The position numbers and the translations under genes are program-made. From Luidia sarsii (Eukaryota; Echinodermata; Asteroidea; Paxillosida; Luidiidae): 64,000 bases of DNA. The stretch is from NCBI GenBank assembly GCA_949987565.1, contig OX465113.1:1377764-1441763 (forward strand). The letters run 5' to 3'. How positions within the stretch are numbered: position 1 is the stretch's first letter; each line of letters begins with the position of its first letter. The notes under the pieces were generated by a model, which searched no databases, had not been told where the DNA came from, and was given only the letters and a program-made list of their open reading frames with translations. Shown piece after piece: positions 29,668 through 41,714 of this stretch.

Positions 29668-31760
29668 TTTTAAAGCCCTTTTTTCTCCGCAATTTCGACA
29701 TTTTAGTAATTCCTTCAACTTTTGTCAACTTTCGGTTACTGTGGCAATTTAATTCATAATTTGTAATAATTTTTTCTCCATGTTTTTATGCACATTTTAG
29801 GGAAACTAAATATCTTTTGAAAATGAGCTTTTCAAATGTAACTTATCTGTTTAAATATAGGTACCATTGCTATTTGGATCTGTAACGTTTATAATTGTAA
29901 CTTTAATAGTTTGGATGGATGGACAAAGAAAATATGGACCAAACAAAACAAATGCAAATCATTTGATCATGTAACATAATTGAGTATTTATTAATGACAT
30001 TTCATATACTGTATTTCCAAAGAGAATTACAATTCTGACCACAATGTATACAAAATATAGACGTTTTTTTCCCTGCAACAAATATAACTGTTATGTATAG
30101 AACTTCCATACCCCCCCCCCCAAAAAAAAGAAATGGCCGAAAACAGAAATTGTAATGCTGTCCAATTACATGTATTTTCTGAAACATGCAAATCCAACTA
30201 AAATGTTTGCTCCTGGTAAGTAAAAATCCAAATCGTATGTTTCTGCATAACAAAAATAAATGTATAAAATTTGTCATAGCAAGCAAACCAAAGTAAATTC
30301 TTTAATGAATTATCATATAATTATTAATGACAGCAAGTTTATGCAGAGTTGTTTCCTGAGGGAATGATCATGTTTAAACCCTGATACTTAAATTGTCCTG
30401 ACAGTCCTGTACATTTGTATAGAATCTGACCATCCCACGTTTTTGCAAAATTACACATCCTGTACATATTCACATCATTTGTTATTGACAGCGTTAATTG
30501 CCAAACCAAATAGATACCAACCTGTCAAATTGTACAATAATGATCAAAGATGCTGTTATGTTAACATGGTTTCAAACAAGTCATTTTTAAAATTAATGTC
30601 ATCAATTTCTTCTCTCTCTCCTTTACAAATCTTCTCTTCTTTAAATAGAAAGTACCGGTACTCGTACTAATGCTGTTGAACAGTAATAATAGTTGCATGA
30701 AAACATTTCACATACATATAATTGCACTAACAAAGTCCTTAAATACTTGCACCGAACTGCCTTCACATAAGACTGGAGGTTATAATGCAAATGCACCCAC
30801 ATTTCCAAGTTGTTTTCAGTTCAAAAGAAATCTTGAAGCTCAAACCATCTTACATGTATGACACTAATCATCTTGCATAAATAAATATATGTACATGAAA
30901 ATTAACAACGGAATAATGCATTGCCCGAGCACACCATGTTTTGGATAAATCACACATCCTGTACAAATTCACACCATTTGTTATGGAATGTAAAACCAAA
31001 TACAGTAATGTTTGTCCACAGTACTGATGGTACATGTGAATTGACGTAGATGAGTGCTAAATCTAGAAGGACTCCAGTTGAAGGGGAATGGAACCCAGAG
31101 AATTTTTTTTGGCTCATCTGATTGGGTGTTAAAAACAAGTCAACCTACAATTACCTAAGTGCTACTCACCTACGAGTTTCATAAAGAGGGATAAATCATG
31201 GAATTCGGTTGGTTGATTTTGCGTTCCCACCCGCAAACTGCCATCTTTTCGAATGGCCCGCCAGTCACTGCGGTAGGTGAGAAGCACATGGGTAATAGTA
31301 CGTTGTTTTATACCCAATCAGATAAGCCAACATTTTTTTCTCTGGGTTTCATTCCCGTTTAACAATTATGTTAAAGGACTCATCAAATAAACCTGTTAAG
31401 ATTCTGTGAAACAAGGAAAAAATGGGTTTCTTGCAAAACATACTAGTTACCAATCTGTTAAATTGCACAAATGCATATAAATCTGTTTTTGATTGTAAAA
31501 CACGTGGAGGTTTTTCACTGTAACTTCTTAGTGATGACACATGTGAAGTGACATTGACAAATGGCTCAAATTATTGACTGACGATTCAAGGACCAAGGAA
31601 ACCTGTAAAGTTTATGTGAAACGCATGCTAATGTAAAGGAAAGAAAATGCTTACTGACATCACAAAATCACAATCTGTGAAATTGCACAAAATGAATGAT
31701 CAAAGTTGTTGTTATTTAAACAAAATACCTCTGATTTTTTTAACAGACAGTCCCTGTACT
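29668..31760 (+). other. AT-rich intergenic region, degenerate internal repeats
   Basis: No gene supported. Words such as CACATCCTGTACA(T/A)ATTCACA (30455, 30950) and the (C/T)TGT(C/G/T)AAATTG family (30515, 31455, 31675) recur, suggesting an old diverged repeat. It could include the 3' UTR of the downstream-oriented gene at 32374, but no cleavage site can be fixed. Confidence 0.35.
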
Positions 31761-32060
31761 CATACGCATACCCCAGTCCTTGTAGTCATGTTCATGAAAA
31801 CTTTTCCAAATTGCATGAACATTTTCCATTTACTTGTGCTCATCGTCATACTCATGGAAATGTACTTTTCATTGTAGAAATTTGTAGAAAGTTTTCATGA
31901 ACATGACTACAAGGACTGGGGTATGCGTATGAGACGCATACCCCAGTCCTTGTAGTCATGTTCATGAAAACTTTTCCAAATTGCATGAACATTTTCCATT
32001 TACTTGTGCTCATCGTCATACTCATGGAAATGTACTTTTCATTGTAGAAATTTCTTTGAC
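31761..32060. repeat. 125 bp direct repeats joined by an inverted copy
   Basis: A segment starting ACGCATACCCCAGTCCTTG occurs at about 31765-31880 and again at about 31933-32050, essentially identical. Between them 31885-31930 is an inverted copy of the first ~44 bp, so 31887-31977 is an almost perfect palindrome with a 5 nt centre (ATGAG). Confidence 0.85.
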
Positions 32061-32373
32061 AAAACACCACCATTCTGTAAGTCTGAGGACATACAGATGT
32101 ATATTGCAAAAAGCAAAATATGAATACTTACCCAAAGATTGCTACTTACCCTTATAATACTTACCCAAACTGTGATGTTCTGCAGTTTCTGAAATCACTG
32201 TACGGACGATGTGTCCTGATTCATAAGAAACTCAAAACAGCCTATTGTAAGAGGGTGAAAAACAAAGGAATGCTTTTGTTATGTACAGCCCTTATGACTG
32301 GACTTGAGACAGAAGGTTTCTGTAGGAAAGGTTTCTGTAGGAATAAACAGGAAAAGTAACCGCTGTTACCTTC

Positions 32374-34646
32374 TCAGAGGCTGTCTTTCCACTCTTGGAG
32401 TGAAAGGCCGGAAGCAGGGCAGTACCACTTGCCACGATACTGCGAGTGGCCTGCTTCCTTGGTCTTGGGTCTTTCGCACCGATGGCACATGTATGGCCCA
32501 GTCCTCCTCTTGTACCGCTTCTTTGCCGGCTCTCCCTTCTCCAAACGCCCTCTGTCCTCCACTGCAGCAACGTGCTGTCGCCACAAGCTCTGCCGAGTCG
32601 CTTGCGAAGACAGCGGCTGGGATGACTGCAGCCCTACATGAGGAGGAGGAGGGGGAGGAGGAGGAGGAGGAGGAGGAATAGAAGCGGGAGGACATGCTGG
32701 GAAATTGGGATTCCACCCGTACCATGGTGGGGGACTGTACCATCCATAGTGTGGTGGATACATTCCCTGCCATACATGTGCGTCTGCCGTGGTTGGTGGG
32801 GAGACCGTCGAGGTTGTTGCTGTGGCTGGTGCTGTCCGTGGCAGGCGCACTCGTCGCGACACTGCCTGTCCTTCCCTGTTTTCAGGTTCATCGAACAGGA
32901 GTGGAGTGTGCCCATGCTGCACCGGTGTGGATGGACGAGCTGACGCAGGCGGAAGGGGTTCGTCCGATACCTGGATCGTCTGCGGCAGGTCCACACCTCG
33001 CAGCAGGGCATCGCGATCTGTGCGCTTCTGCCGCGCATTCAGCCTGTTGAAAAGATTGTTGGTTTCTTTTAATACTATTTTCCTTCTCTGTTATGGAAAC
33101 AATTTGATGCCAGTTTTCAGAACATTTCTTACCAAGCACTGACGGTCGTGATGTTGATAGTCACCAGCACCAGAGTCGAGTCTCGCTGCACCACCTGGCA
33201 GTCTTGGATGAGCTGCTGGATATGCGAGTATGTCTGCACAATAGACTGTGGCAAAGGCAGAACCTTGGAGTCCCTATCCTTTGGCCGATTCCGTTTCTGG
33301 TTGAATTCCTTTGCCAAGTGCAGACAGACACACTCGCATATCCTGGTGGTATCAGGTCTGTGGGCAGCCACCCCCCCGGACAAGAATAGCCTGAAATACA
33401 GATGCAAATTAAAGTCACATCAATTTACTTGCAGTGGTACAAGAACTGCTTCAAGTGATTTACTCTTATTTTAGCCACAACCATCAATTCATGTTTTCCT
33501 CACTTCTGGGTTATTCTCATTGCCCAAATTTCGTGTCAACTGGGATTCTGAACAAATCCTCGTCTTTGTAAATTGAATGAGCATAGTTTTGAGCTTAATT
33601 GTTGAATTTCCCGATTGCATGTGGGATCAACAAAATCAAATGCTCCAGTTTTAAATAATTGACAGAGAATCCCAAATTAAGTACAAATCGGTAGTAAACT
33701 TAACGATTGATTTGTGATGAGTTAACTGTCAAAATAATACAGAAATAAATAAAGCATGACAAGTACCTTTCAGCCGCTTGCACACCGGGCGTTGAGCCAC
33801 TGCGCTTCCGAGAAGCTCTCCACGGGCCGGGCAGGTGGCGTTTCTTCGACTTGAGGGCGTACTTGGGGGGGGTCTTGTCCATTGGATCCAGCCTGGTGAA
33901 GAGGGTCACCACTCGTTCAGCCTCAGATTTGGACAGGGCCGTGATGGTCCGGTTGAGGCCGACGAGGTACGCCGCAAGGTCACTGACAGCCCCCCAGCCA
34001 GGGAGACCTTGGGCATCAGGCCGGAAATCCTGGAAAAGAAAGGTTTAAAAATGCCATGCACTGAATTCAACCGATGTAAACAAAAAAATTGAAGGGAGAC
34101 AATGAATTGAAGATTTGCGTGGTGGAAATGCGCGCCTCTGAAAAGAGTTACTGGCTCTTTTCAGAACTGCACACTCCCTTTTAGAAGAGATGCGTTTTAT
34201 GGTGTTTGTGCAAACCTTGCACTTGACATTGACCTAAGTTTCAACTGCATCATGTGTGGAATTTAACCTACGGGGCAAAATGTCTCAAGTTTGTATGAAC
34301 AAAACCTCATGCTTAGTGAAATGATTACCGTGGACGGAGATGTGGACTCAACTGGAGGTGACTGAATGGGAGATGGGGAGGTGGGAGAGGAAGGCGGTGA
34401 TGGGCTGGTCGGGGACGGTGAGCGGCTCTCAGGTTGGGGTGGGGTCCTCGCAGGTGATGAAGGCAGATCCATGTTAATGTCCCCAGCCAGACAAACAGTG
34501 GGATCTGCAATTTCATCAACTGGTTCCTGCGCTGGCAGTTCTGGGAGAGTGTCACCTATCTCCTCGTCACGGACAGTCTTCAAGTCGCCCTTTCCAGACT
34601 GGGCAAGGAGATATTCCACAGCAATCCGCTCACCTGCATTTTTTTT

Positions 34647-34709
<63 letters not shown>

Positions 34710-37700
34710 AATGAAGGAAAGAAAGAATTGAAGGAAAGAAAGAAATGAAGGAAAGAAAGAAATGAAGGAAAGAAAGAAAAAAATGTAAAAAATTGTTAAC
34801 TCGGTAAATGGCAGCTCGGAGATCACACAATGTTTGCCATTGTTGAATGATTTATATATCTCACCAGTCGGCTTTCCGGGGGGGAGGAATTCAGGAAGGA
34901 TGGAGGAGCCTAGACACTTCTTGCTCAGGGAATCGACCGTTGACATCAGCCGCACGTCGTACAATTTTGCACCAGACATGCCCCCCATGTCGAGTGTGGC
35001 TTGTCTACGGTCAAGATTCCATCTGGAGAGGCCTTCCAGCAGGTACATCTGTGTGTGCACAGCATTGCACCTGAAACCTGAAAAGCAAATGTTATACAAG
35101 TAAGTATGAATGAAGGGACACAAACTAACAACACGAGACCTCTAGTTGTGCGTACCGGCTCTCTAACCATCTGACTGGCTATCCAGTCCTTAAATGGTGG
35201 CCTTCCCAAATAGACAGACAACTAGTCTTTGCAGGGGTGGGAACGCAATTCAATCATTGACTGCTATATTATCTCCAGGGATCACGCCCTCAATTTCATT
35301 CAGATGCAAACAACCAATTGTAGCAAACCTTGCTACATAATAAGCATGTGTTAAACATTCACCTACGCTATGAAACTTACCAGGGATGAAGGAACACTGG
35401 TGGAGATGAAAGCTCTCCAAGGAGGAGGACCCCCTTCCGCAGCGAAGCACATCAAGGACCTTGCCGCCCTTTTCTATTTGGCCGGTCCTTGTATAGAGGC
35501 TGACCCCAGGAACATCCTGGATGCAGCCAAGGTGCTTCTGCTGCGTCGCCCACACATGTGCCATGGTATCTTGATTAACAAAGGGCAAACCCATGGAATC
35601 TGTCAGATACCACATGGCATCCAGCAGCCCCTGGATCATGGCGCGGGTGTCCTCAACTCCTCGTGTCTTCCGGCGACAGTGCCTCGCCAGCTCCCCCGTT
35701 GTGATGTTGGCCGTGATTTGGGCCTCTGTCGGCTCCTTCCCAACGTACTGCTTCCGCAGCTCCTCCTTCTTGGCACTGCGGAGCCGAGCGATGTCCTGCT
35801 CATCCCACTGGAAGATGCAGCTGGACATCTTGGAGCAGAACATTGGATAGAGAGGGTGGTGCTCCGTGGTGAGACCCAGCGTGAAGCGATGCATGAAGTG
35901 AAATGCATCAAGCTTCACGCTGCTCTGCCACGGTCGAAACCAGTGTAGGACTGGCGGGATTCCTGTGTAAAGTCAAGAAAAAAAGCACTATTTATTTAGA
36001 TGCTTAGTGAATGTATGATAACACTACTAATTAACCTTTGATAATTTTTTGTAAACTTTGTATGATCCCTGATGATGACCACTGGCATCCCAACCCCGGC
36101 AAAGACTAGTTGATTATTTTAAGGTTTGAATAGCACAGATGGGACAGTGCTGGAATGCACAACCAGAGTTCTCAGGTTCAAATTGAGGTCTGTTCCATAT
36201 TTTCTTGCCAGTTTTTTGGCATTCCTTAAGAAATACACATGATATTACAATATTTACACACCTGACCCACTGCAACAATCCCGGTCAACATATATTATGT
36301 CTGGCTCTGGCTCGTTGGCATCCTTGTACCGCTTGACGATCCCCTGGCCCAACTCCTCCAGACCAGCCCCCTCACCAGTGGTTAGCACCGAGTTCAGCAC
36401 CTCGCCAAACTCGTTGCCAACGTTTGTCATCCACGCAGCAGTGGCACCGATATCTCCTGCCAGCTTTTTGGTGATCTGTGGAATGAAATAAAATGCATTT
36501 TTTAATGAAGTGAAAACACCGTTCAAGCTACCTGTCAATGAGGGTTAGATACAAGATGTAATGGGCTTGTGTTGCCTCCTTTCAACAATTCTACATGCCC
36601 ATTTGTTTCTTTTTAAACTCTGTAGTTGTCAAGCTGGTTTTCTGTTTAGGGCTTGCTTTCCTCTCCCAACAAATCTTGTGTCTTTATTGGAAGACTTCTA
36701 GATTCCCTTTATTGAGAGTTACCCTTCCTCGCCACGCTACAATATCATAATAGTGACATTACTCACCTTCTTCGTGGAATCCAACTTGAGGATTCTACCA
36801 TAGGTGGAGGTGATTATCCCCTGCATCTCTTGCATGTGTCCTAGGATTTCGATGGAGTGCATTGCTTCTAACCACTGGGCCAAAGGTATTGGGGTGTACG
36901 CTGGTGGTGGCTGATAAACAGGCTCTGCTTGTGTTGTCAGCTGCAAACCCTTTCTGTGCAGCAGACAGTCGGACAGGTAGTGTGCCGAGCGTCGTGCCCA
37001 TTCCTCACTGTGAATTTCCTCGAGGACCGAATGCAGATAGCTGGTGGTATTGCTCTTGGTCCTCGGTTTCATAAGCGTGACGCATTTCCTGTCCAGGGCC
37101 AGCTTGGCGGTCAGGATGCAGGGAAACTGGCTCCGATGGTATGGATCCAGCTGCTGCAGCATCTCCGTGCTCCATGGACACACCGGTTGCTTGCACTTCC
37201 GGCATTTGAGGTAGTCAACACCGACCAAGTAGTACACCGAGTCGATGTCAATGACCCTCTTTACCCTAGGGTAAATGCCGCCTTGGTGCATGCTTACCTT
37301 GCACCTTGGGCACAGAAATGGGATGCTCCACATCCGCATCGGTGCCCAGAGGAACATGCGTTGCCGGAAGTACATGCTGGCATCAGGTGGGCTGGATTTG
37401 GGTTTTGGCGGAGATGGGGGATAGTGCCAATTCTTGAAGAAGTTTGACTTCAGTTGGCCCCCGCTGTCGTACAAGATTCTGGCGATCCACTCCTGATCTC
37501 CTTTCAGGATGACCTTCTTAAACTGACCGGGCAAGAGAGTGGCCCATCGGGCCGGCATCTTCCCAGGCACTAAAGAAGGCACAGCCTGCATGGGGGACGG
37601 CACAGCCTCGGAGGGCGGCACAGCCCGGATTGGGGACGGCACAGGCTGGGTGGACGGCACAGGCTGCATGGGGGACGGCACAGCCTCGGAGGGCGGCACA

Positions 37701-39695
37701 GCCCGGATTGGGGACGGCACAGGCTGGGTGGACGGCACAGGCTGCATGGGGGACGGCACAGGCTGCATGGGGGACGGCACAGCCCGGATTGGGGACGGCA
37801 CAGGCTGGGTGGACGGCACAGGCTGCATGGTGGACGGCACAGGCTGCATGGGGGACGGCACAGCCTCGGAGGGCGGCACAGCCCGGATTGGGGACGGCAC
37901 AGGCTGGGTGGACGGCACAGGCTGCATGGGGGACGGCACAGCCTCGGAGGGCGGCACAGCCCGGATTGGGGACGGCACAGGCTGCATGGGGGACGGCACA
38001 GGCTGCATGGGGGACGGCACAGCCTGGGCGGAGGGTGGCACAGCCCGGATGGTTGACGGCACAGGCTGGGAAGACAGCAGCACAGGCTGGAAGGACGGCA
38101 CGGGCAAAGGCCGGGAGAACGACCTTGGCTGGGAAGATGTGCTGCTGTGTCCTTCTAGGTCACTGTGCTGCGTCTCAATGTGCGCAACCAAATTTAGCTC
38201 ACCCTTGATGCGCTTTCCACACTGCCCGCACTCGGTTTCAGCGTGGTAGTCCCCAAGATGGTTGACAAAATCATCAACGGGGACCACCTGCTGACACTGC
38301 GAACATTCCACACTTGACTCACTGGGAGTGGGCTGGCTGTGCGGAATGGCGGTGTGTGGCTGTTTGGGTGGGGCAGTATGGGGTCGCAGCTGGACTGGTT
38401 GGACATGCTATAGAATAGAAATTAGAATAGAAACGAAAGACATATTCATAAGACTTACACCCACATTTACATACTGTGAACTTGTGAAGATAGTGCACAC
38501 TGCAACGATAGTTTCCCCTGATGATTGGATAGCGTACTGGGGCGGAATTATGTGTTGGGGACGATAGCAAAACCCTTGCCAGCCAGTAATTATGCTAGTG
38601 TTTTTGTCAAGCACAAATCACGAACAGTGGCCAAAGATCTGCCCAGCTTGGTGATTGACCTTAGGTAACCTTCTAGAAGGAAAGAGCGCCATCAATGGGC
38701 AGGAATTAGGAAGTCAGGATGTAAACAATAATACAGATACGATACCCCGACCTAAACAGTGCAAATGTACCGTAACTGATAAATGAAACTACGACTTGAA
38801 GCGTTACCTGTTATAACAGTATTGAAACTCTTTCCAAGTTGTGCAACATATTACAGTTGCCTTTTCTTGATATTTTGCATTGGAAATTTCCCCTTTTTAA
38901 AAAACTTGCTTATTTATTACATTGCAGTAAAAATTTACCTTGCTTGATGGTTCCGGACTATGGGATACTTGGGGCGGTGGGAGGGCATGCTGCAGACTTT
39001 CCTGGGCAGGTGGGTCTGGAGCTGGCTGTCTTGATGGGGTAGGCTGTGGTGGCAGTGAGAAAAAGTGATCGATTTATTTTCTTCTTGTTATATACATGAT
39101 GTATTCAGAAAAAGGGTACATCACTCATCAGCCAAACGAGGTCTTGTGACGAGTTCAATCGAAGTAAAAACAAAAATAGGAGGGCCTGACATTTTGATTT
39201 TAGCATCAGAACCACTCTCATCAAAAGCCTTTGAGAAAGCCAGTCCTTCTTAATTTTTGATGTCTGCATTTTTTGGTTATCACGCTGTCATGTCAGGATA
39301 TTTTTGGCTAAAATATTGTAAGGGACATCCTGACTTTTGTGTCACACTCCAACTACACTGTCTTGCAACACTATGGAAGAAAATAAGGAAGATTTCCTTC
39401 CATTTTGTTTCCAGTATTCAGCATTTAGTATCCAACATTTTGGCATATTAGTTATTACTAATGAACTGATGGCATACCTTATTTTTATGGTAGGTGCAAT
39501 TGCAAAGGATTCTTCTACCCAGTAGGTCAGTCTCCTGGCTTGTCTGGTATCGGGGACATTTCTTGATCCTCTCCATGATGTCCTTCCACCGCTTACTTCC
39601 TGGGGTTTGCCCAATTTGGAATTGGTGCCGGCCTTCCGCAAATTCGCGCATCACATGATGCCATTGCGCATTGCCCTTGCCCTTTTTAGGCATAG
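32374..39695 (-). CDS. Large zinc-finger / DUF6729-like / RNase H-fold protein, 10 coding exons
   Basis: Exons in gene order: 39478-39695 (ATG at 39693), 38939-39043, 36767-38407, 36262-36475, 35381-35962, 34865-35077, 34329-34633, 33767-34029, 33133-33390, 32374-33043. All are GT..AG and in phase: 1488 aa, no stop. Layout: basic N-terminus; Pro-rich linker; C2H2 fingers at 142-162 and 167-188; VPSP(M/I)-type repeats 230-390; a Cys-rich domain resembling Pfam DUF6729 (CPRC 473-476, CRKC 509-512, ending near 600). A core follows with LKLDSTKK (D650), YVDRDCC (D718), LDAFHFMHRF and SSLESFH (E908). After it come a Pro/Ser linker, polyproline 1389-1400, basic KKRYKRR and a Cys/His cluster C1452, C1455, H1465, C1474. 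I recall similar full-length proteins from fish and invertebrates. Reading D650/D718/E908 as a transposase-type RNase H triad is inference. Function unknown; a domesticated or active transposase is plausible. Confidence 0.85.
34646..34790 (-). repeat. TTTC microsatellite serving as polypyrimidine tract
   Basis: On the minus strand this is (TTTC)n with TTCA interruptions, ending about 12 nt before the 3' splice site of the exon at 34329-34633. The microsatellite therefore occupies the position of that intron's polypyrimidine tract. Confidence 0.8.
35130..35240 (-). repeat. SINE family 1 fragment
   Basis: CTCTCTAACCATCTGACTGG and GGTGGCCTTCCCAAATAGAC match the minus-oriented copy at 53075-53225. 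Lies in an intron of the DUF6729-like gene. Confidence 0.6.
36070..36215 (+). repeat. SINE family 1 fragment, degenerate
   Basis: A tRNA-like region (GGGACAGTGCTGGAATGC, then TCTCAGGTTCAAATTGAGG) and the tail TTTTCTTGCCAG resemble the 16.6 kb copy. Sits in an intron of the DUF6729-like gene, in the opposite orientation to it. Confidence 0.5.
37560..38045 (-). repeat. Coding minisatellite, VPSP(M/I)-type repeat
   Basis: In-frame units of 5-7 residues (PVPSPMQ, PVPSPIRA, VPPSEA, PVPSTQ) are arranged in higher-order blocks within the big exon at 36767-38407. Unit lengths are multiples of three nucleotides, so the frame survives. The array is Pro-rich with many Ser-Pro or Ser/Thr sites and is probably disordered and length-polymorphic. 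Confidence 0.92.
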
Positions 39696-40544
39696 CTGTA
39701 GCCATCACAAAAAGAGGAAGCATGTCAACGGAATGATGGATGGTTAAAAGCAGACAGTCTGTGTCAGTGGGTGTACTTTAAAAATTCAATACAATACAGT
39801 CAAGGACTGATTTTATAACAAGTGGCACAGGCCTGAAGAAACATAACAAAATCCTCTGCCGACTAAAATGTGTTTTGTGCCCGATCTCTAGTTGTATTTT
39901 TATTTTTATTTTTTGCAAATTTCATTTCGAAGGCATAATTGTGCTTATTAGCAAATAAACAGAAAATGCAAGGGTCACAGGGCCTTTTGAACACAATTTT
40001 CAGGAAAGGAAGTAGAGATTAACACTTCATCTCAGTACTGCACACGTCCTATGGGCTTCATTAAGTATGCAAATCCCGTGGCATGTCATAAAATGACACC
40101 AGGCTGCCATGCAATGGTTTCCTATGCTGGGAAATAAGCAGGCACACATTCTAGAACAATGGAATTAAGGGACTCTGCTATGAGTGGACTTCCTGTCATG
40201 TAGCTTGCTAGGCTAAAAACTAAAATGGTACTAAAATATTTAGACCTATTGACTATAAAGTTAATAATTCAGGTACACATTTGGAGACCATAATCGTAAA
40301 AAAGTCACTTTGGAGCATTTTTTCTGGTTCTTGAGACAGTAGAATTCCCCCCATTTGTCCATCTCCTGAGATCGTAGAAACAAGTCACCCCATCCTTATT
40401 CTTAGCCTAGGATTGTGTAATTGTGTAGGTTAATTATTTTGTATACCCAGGACACCTCCCCCCCCCAAAAAAAAAAAAGACAAAAAGGAAAAGAAAGAAG
40501 ATAATAATAACCACGGGAAAATACCTCCTGCAAGACTATCCTTT

Positions 40545-41140
40545 CATTATTAAAATATGTTTCAACGTACCTCAAATCGGCAGAAACCACGTCGAGAGAT
40601 CTGGGCTGATGAGCGGCCGGGAGCTAAGACGAATTTACGGCGTACTCGGTGAGGAGGACACGGTGGCAGAATTAAGTAGCTACGAACGATCGAAGCGAAG
40701 TTTTCCTACCGCTGTGCGACGGGTCGCTAAAAGTAAAAGATGAGAAAAGAAATACAAATAAACAATACGACCGCACATGTAAGGGAAATTGACAAATGTT
40801 GTTATTTTCCAAACATTTTCACCCCAAAAACAGATCGAAGACTTTGCACCGACGCGTCGGGGAGCTTACACCGCGATCCACACGTACGTCGTACGGAGGG
40901 ACGAAAGAAGGACACATTTCTGCCCCCAAAACACGGGAAAACACGGGAAAACACCTCATGACTAACCTAAAATGATTAAAATGTTCTTGAACGTACCTGA
41001 AATCGGCAAAACCACGTCGAGAGAGCTGGGCTGAGCGGAGCAAAGGCGAATTTAAAGACCGAAGTGAAGCCAAGTTCTCCTATTCAAAACCACCGCGTTG
41101 TACGTCCGGTCCTGTACACGGTGCCACGGTCGCTGAAAGT
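40545..41140 (-). promoter_or_regulatory. Duplicated candidate 5' non-coding exons of the DUF6729-like gene
   Basis: Two similar minus-strand modules end in the same splice donor. One reads CGTGGTTTCTGCCGATTTGAG|GTACGTT (exon edge 40571); the other reads CGTGGTTTTGCCGATTTCAG|GTACGTT (exon edge 40997). The coding exon begins with a good acceptor (CTACAG|CTATG, exon start 39695) two bases before the ATG. A non-coding first exon is therefore expected upstream, and these two are natural alternatives. The modules share flanking words (CGCTGAAAG / CGCTAAAAG) and are CpG-rich, suggesting a duplicated promoter plus first exon. No transcript evidence is available. Confidence 0.5.
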
Positions 41141-41204
41141 TTTTCCGAGCTGATTGTGGCCCCGTGTCACGTGACGCGGGCCCTTCGCGTTCTGACCAAT
41201 CACG

Positions 41205-41350
41205 CACCGACTACTTTCCTAACACTTTCCTAACGCTTTCCTAACGCTTTCCTAACATTCCGAACAACTTTCCTAACGCTTCAAAGGGGCCGCCGTTAGG
41301 AATTGGTTCGGAAAGTTAGGAAAGTGTTAGGAAAGTTAGGAATGTTTAGG
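41205..41350. promoter_or_regulatory. Inverted cluster of TTTCCTAAC motifs
   Basis: The left arm has five TTTCCTAAC words, the right arm the complementary GTTAGGAAA-type words, folding into an imperfect hairpin around GGGGCCGCCGTTAGG. The outer words CCGACTAC and GTAGTCCGATCGG also pair. It lies directly upstream of the duplicated first exons of the DUF6729-like gene. It could be subterminal repeats of a transposon end or an upstream regulatory cluster. Confidence 0.7.
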
Positions 41351-41714
41351 TAGTCCGATCGGCGAAACTTGGGGCCAACACGTCCTTCTTACTTAAAAAA
41401 CTTGGAACTAATATATAAAGCATCGTATTGAAAGTTAAAAGAAAAAAAATATATAAACAGTAGGCCCCTATATAAGTACAAAAACTGCTATCTACAAGTG
41501 GGAAGTTTCAAATACAAAAATTACCATCGTGATTTCGAAAGAGAAATGTTTTCTAAAGTCCCCATTTTGTAGTTACCATAAAAAAAATGAACGAGCAGAA
41601 TGACAATGAATATCCTCTCAGTGGGATGGAATTACAGGGAAATTAGCCAATCGTTTTGATCTGAATGTCCGAAATACTAAAAGTGACATTGTAAATGTCA
41701 CTAGTGACACATAA

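Noticed and set aside
34263..35123. Single 286-codon minus frame joining two exons of the DUF6729-like gene
   Set aside because: The middle is intron including the TTTC microsatellite; splice sites at 34865 and 34633 remove it in phase.
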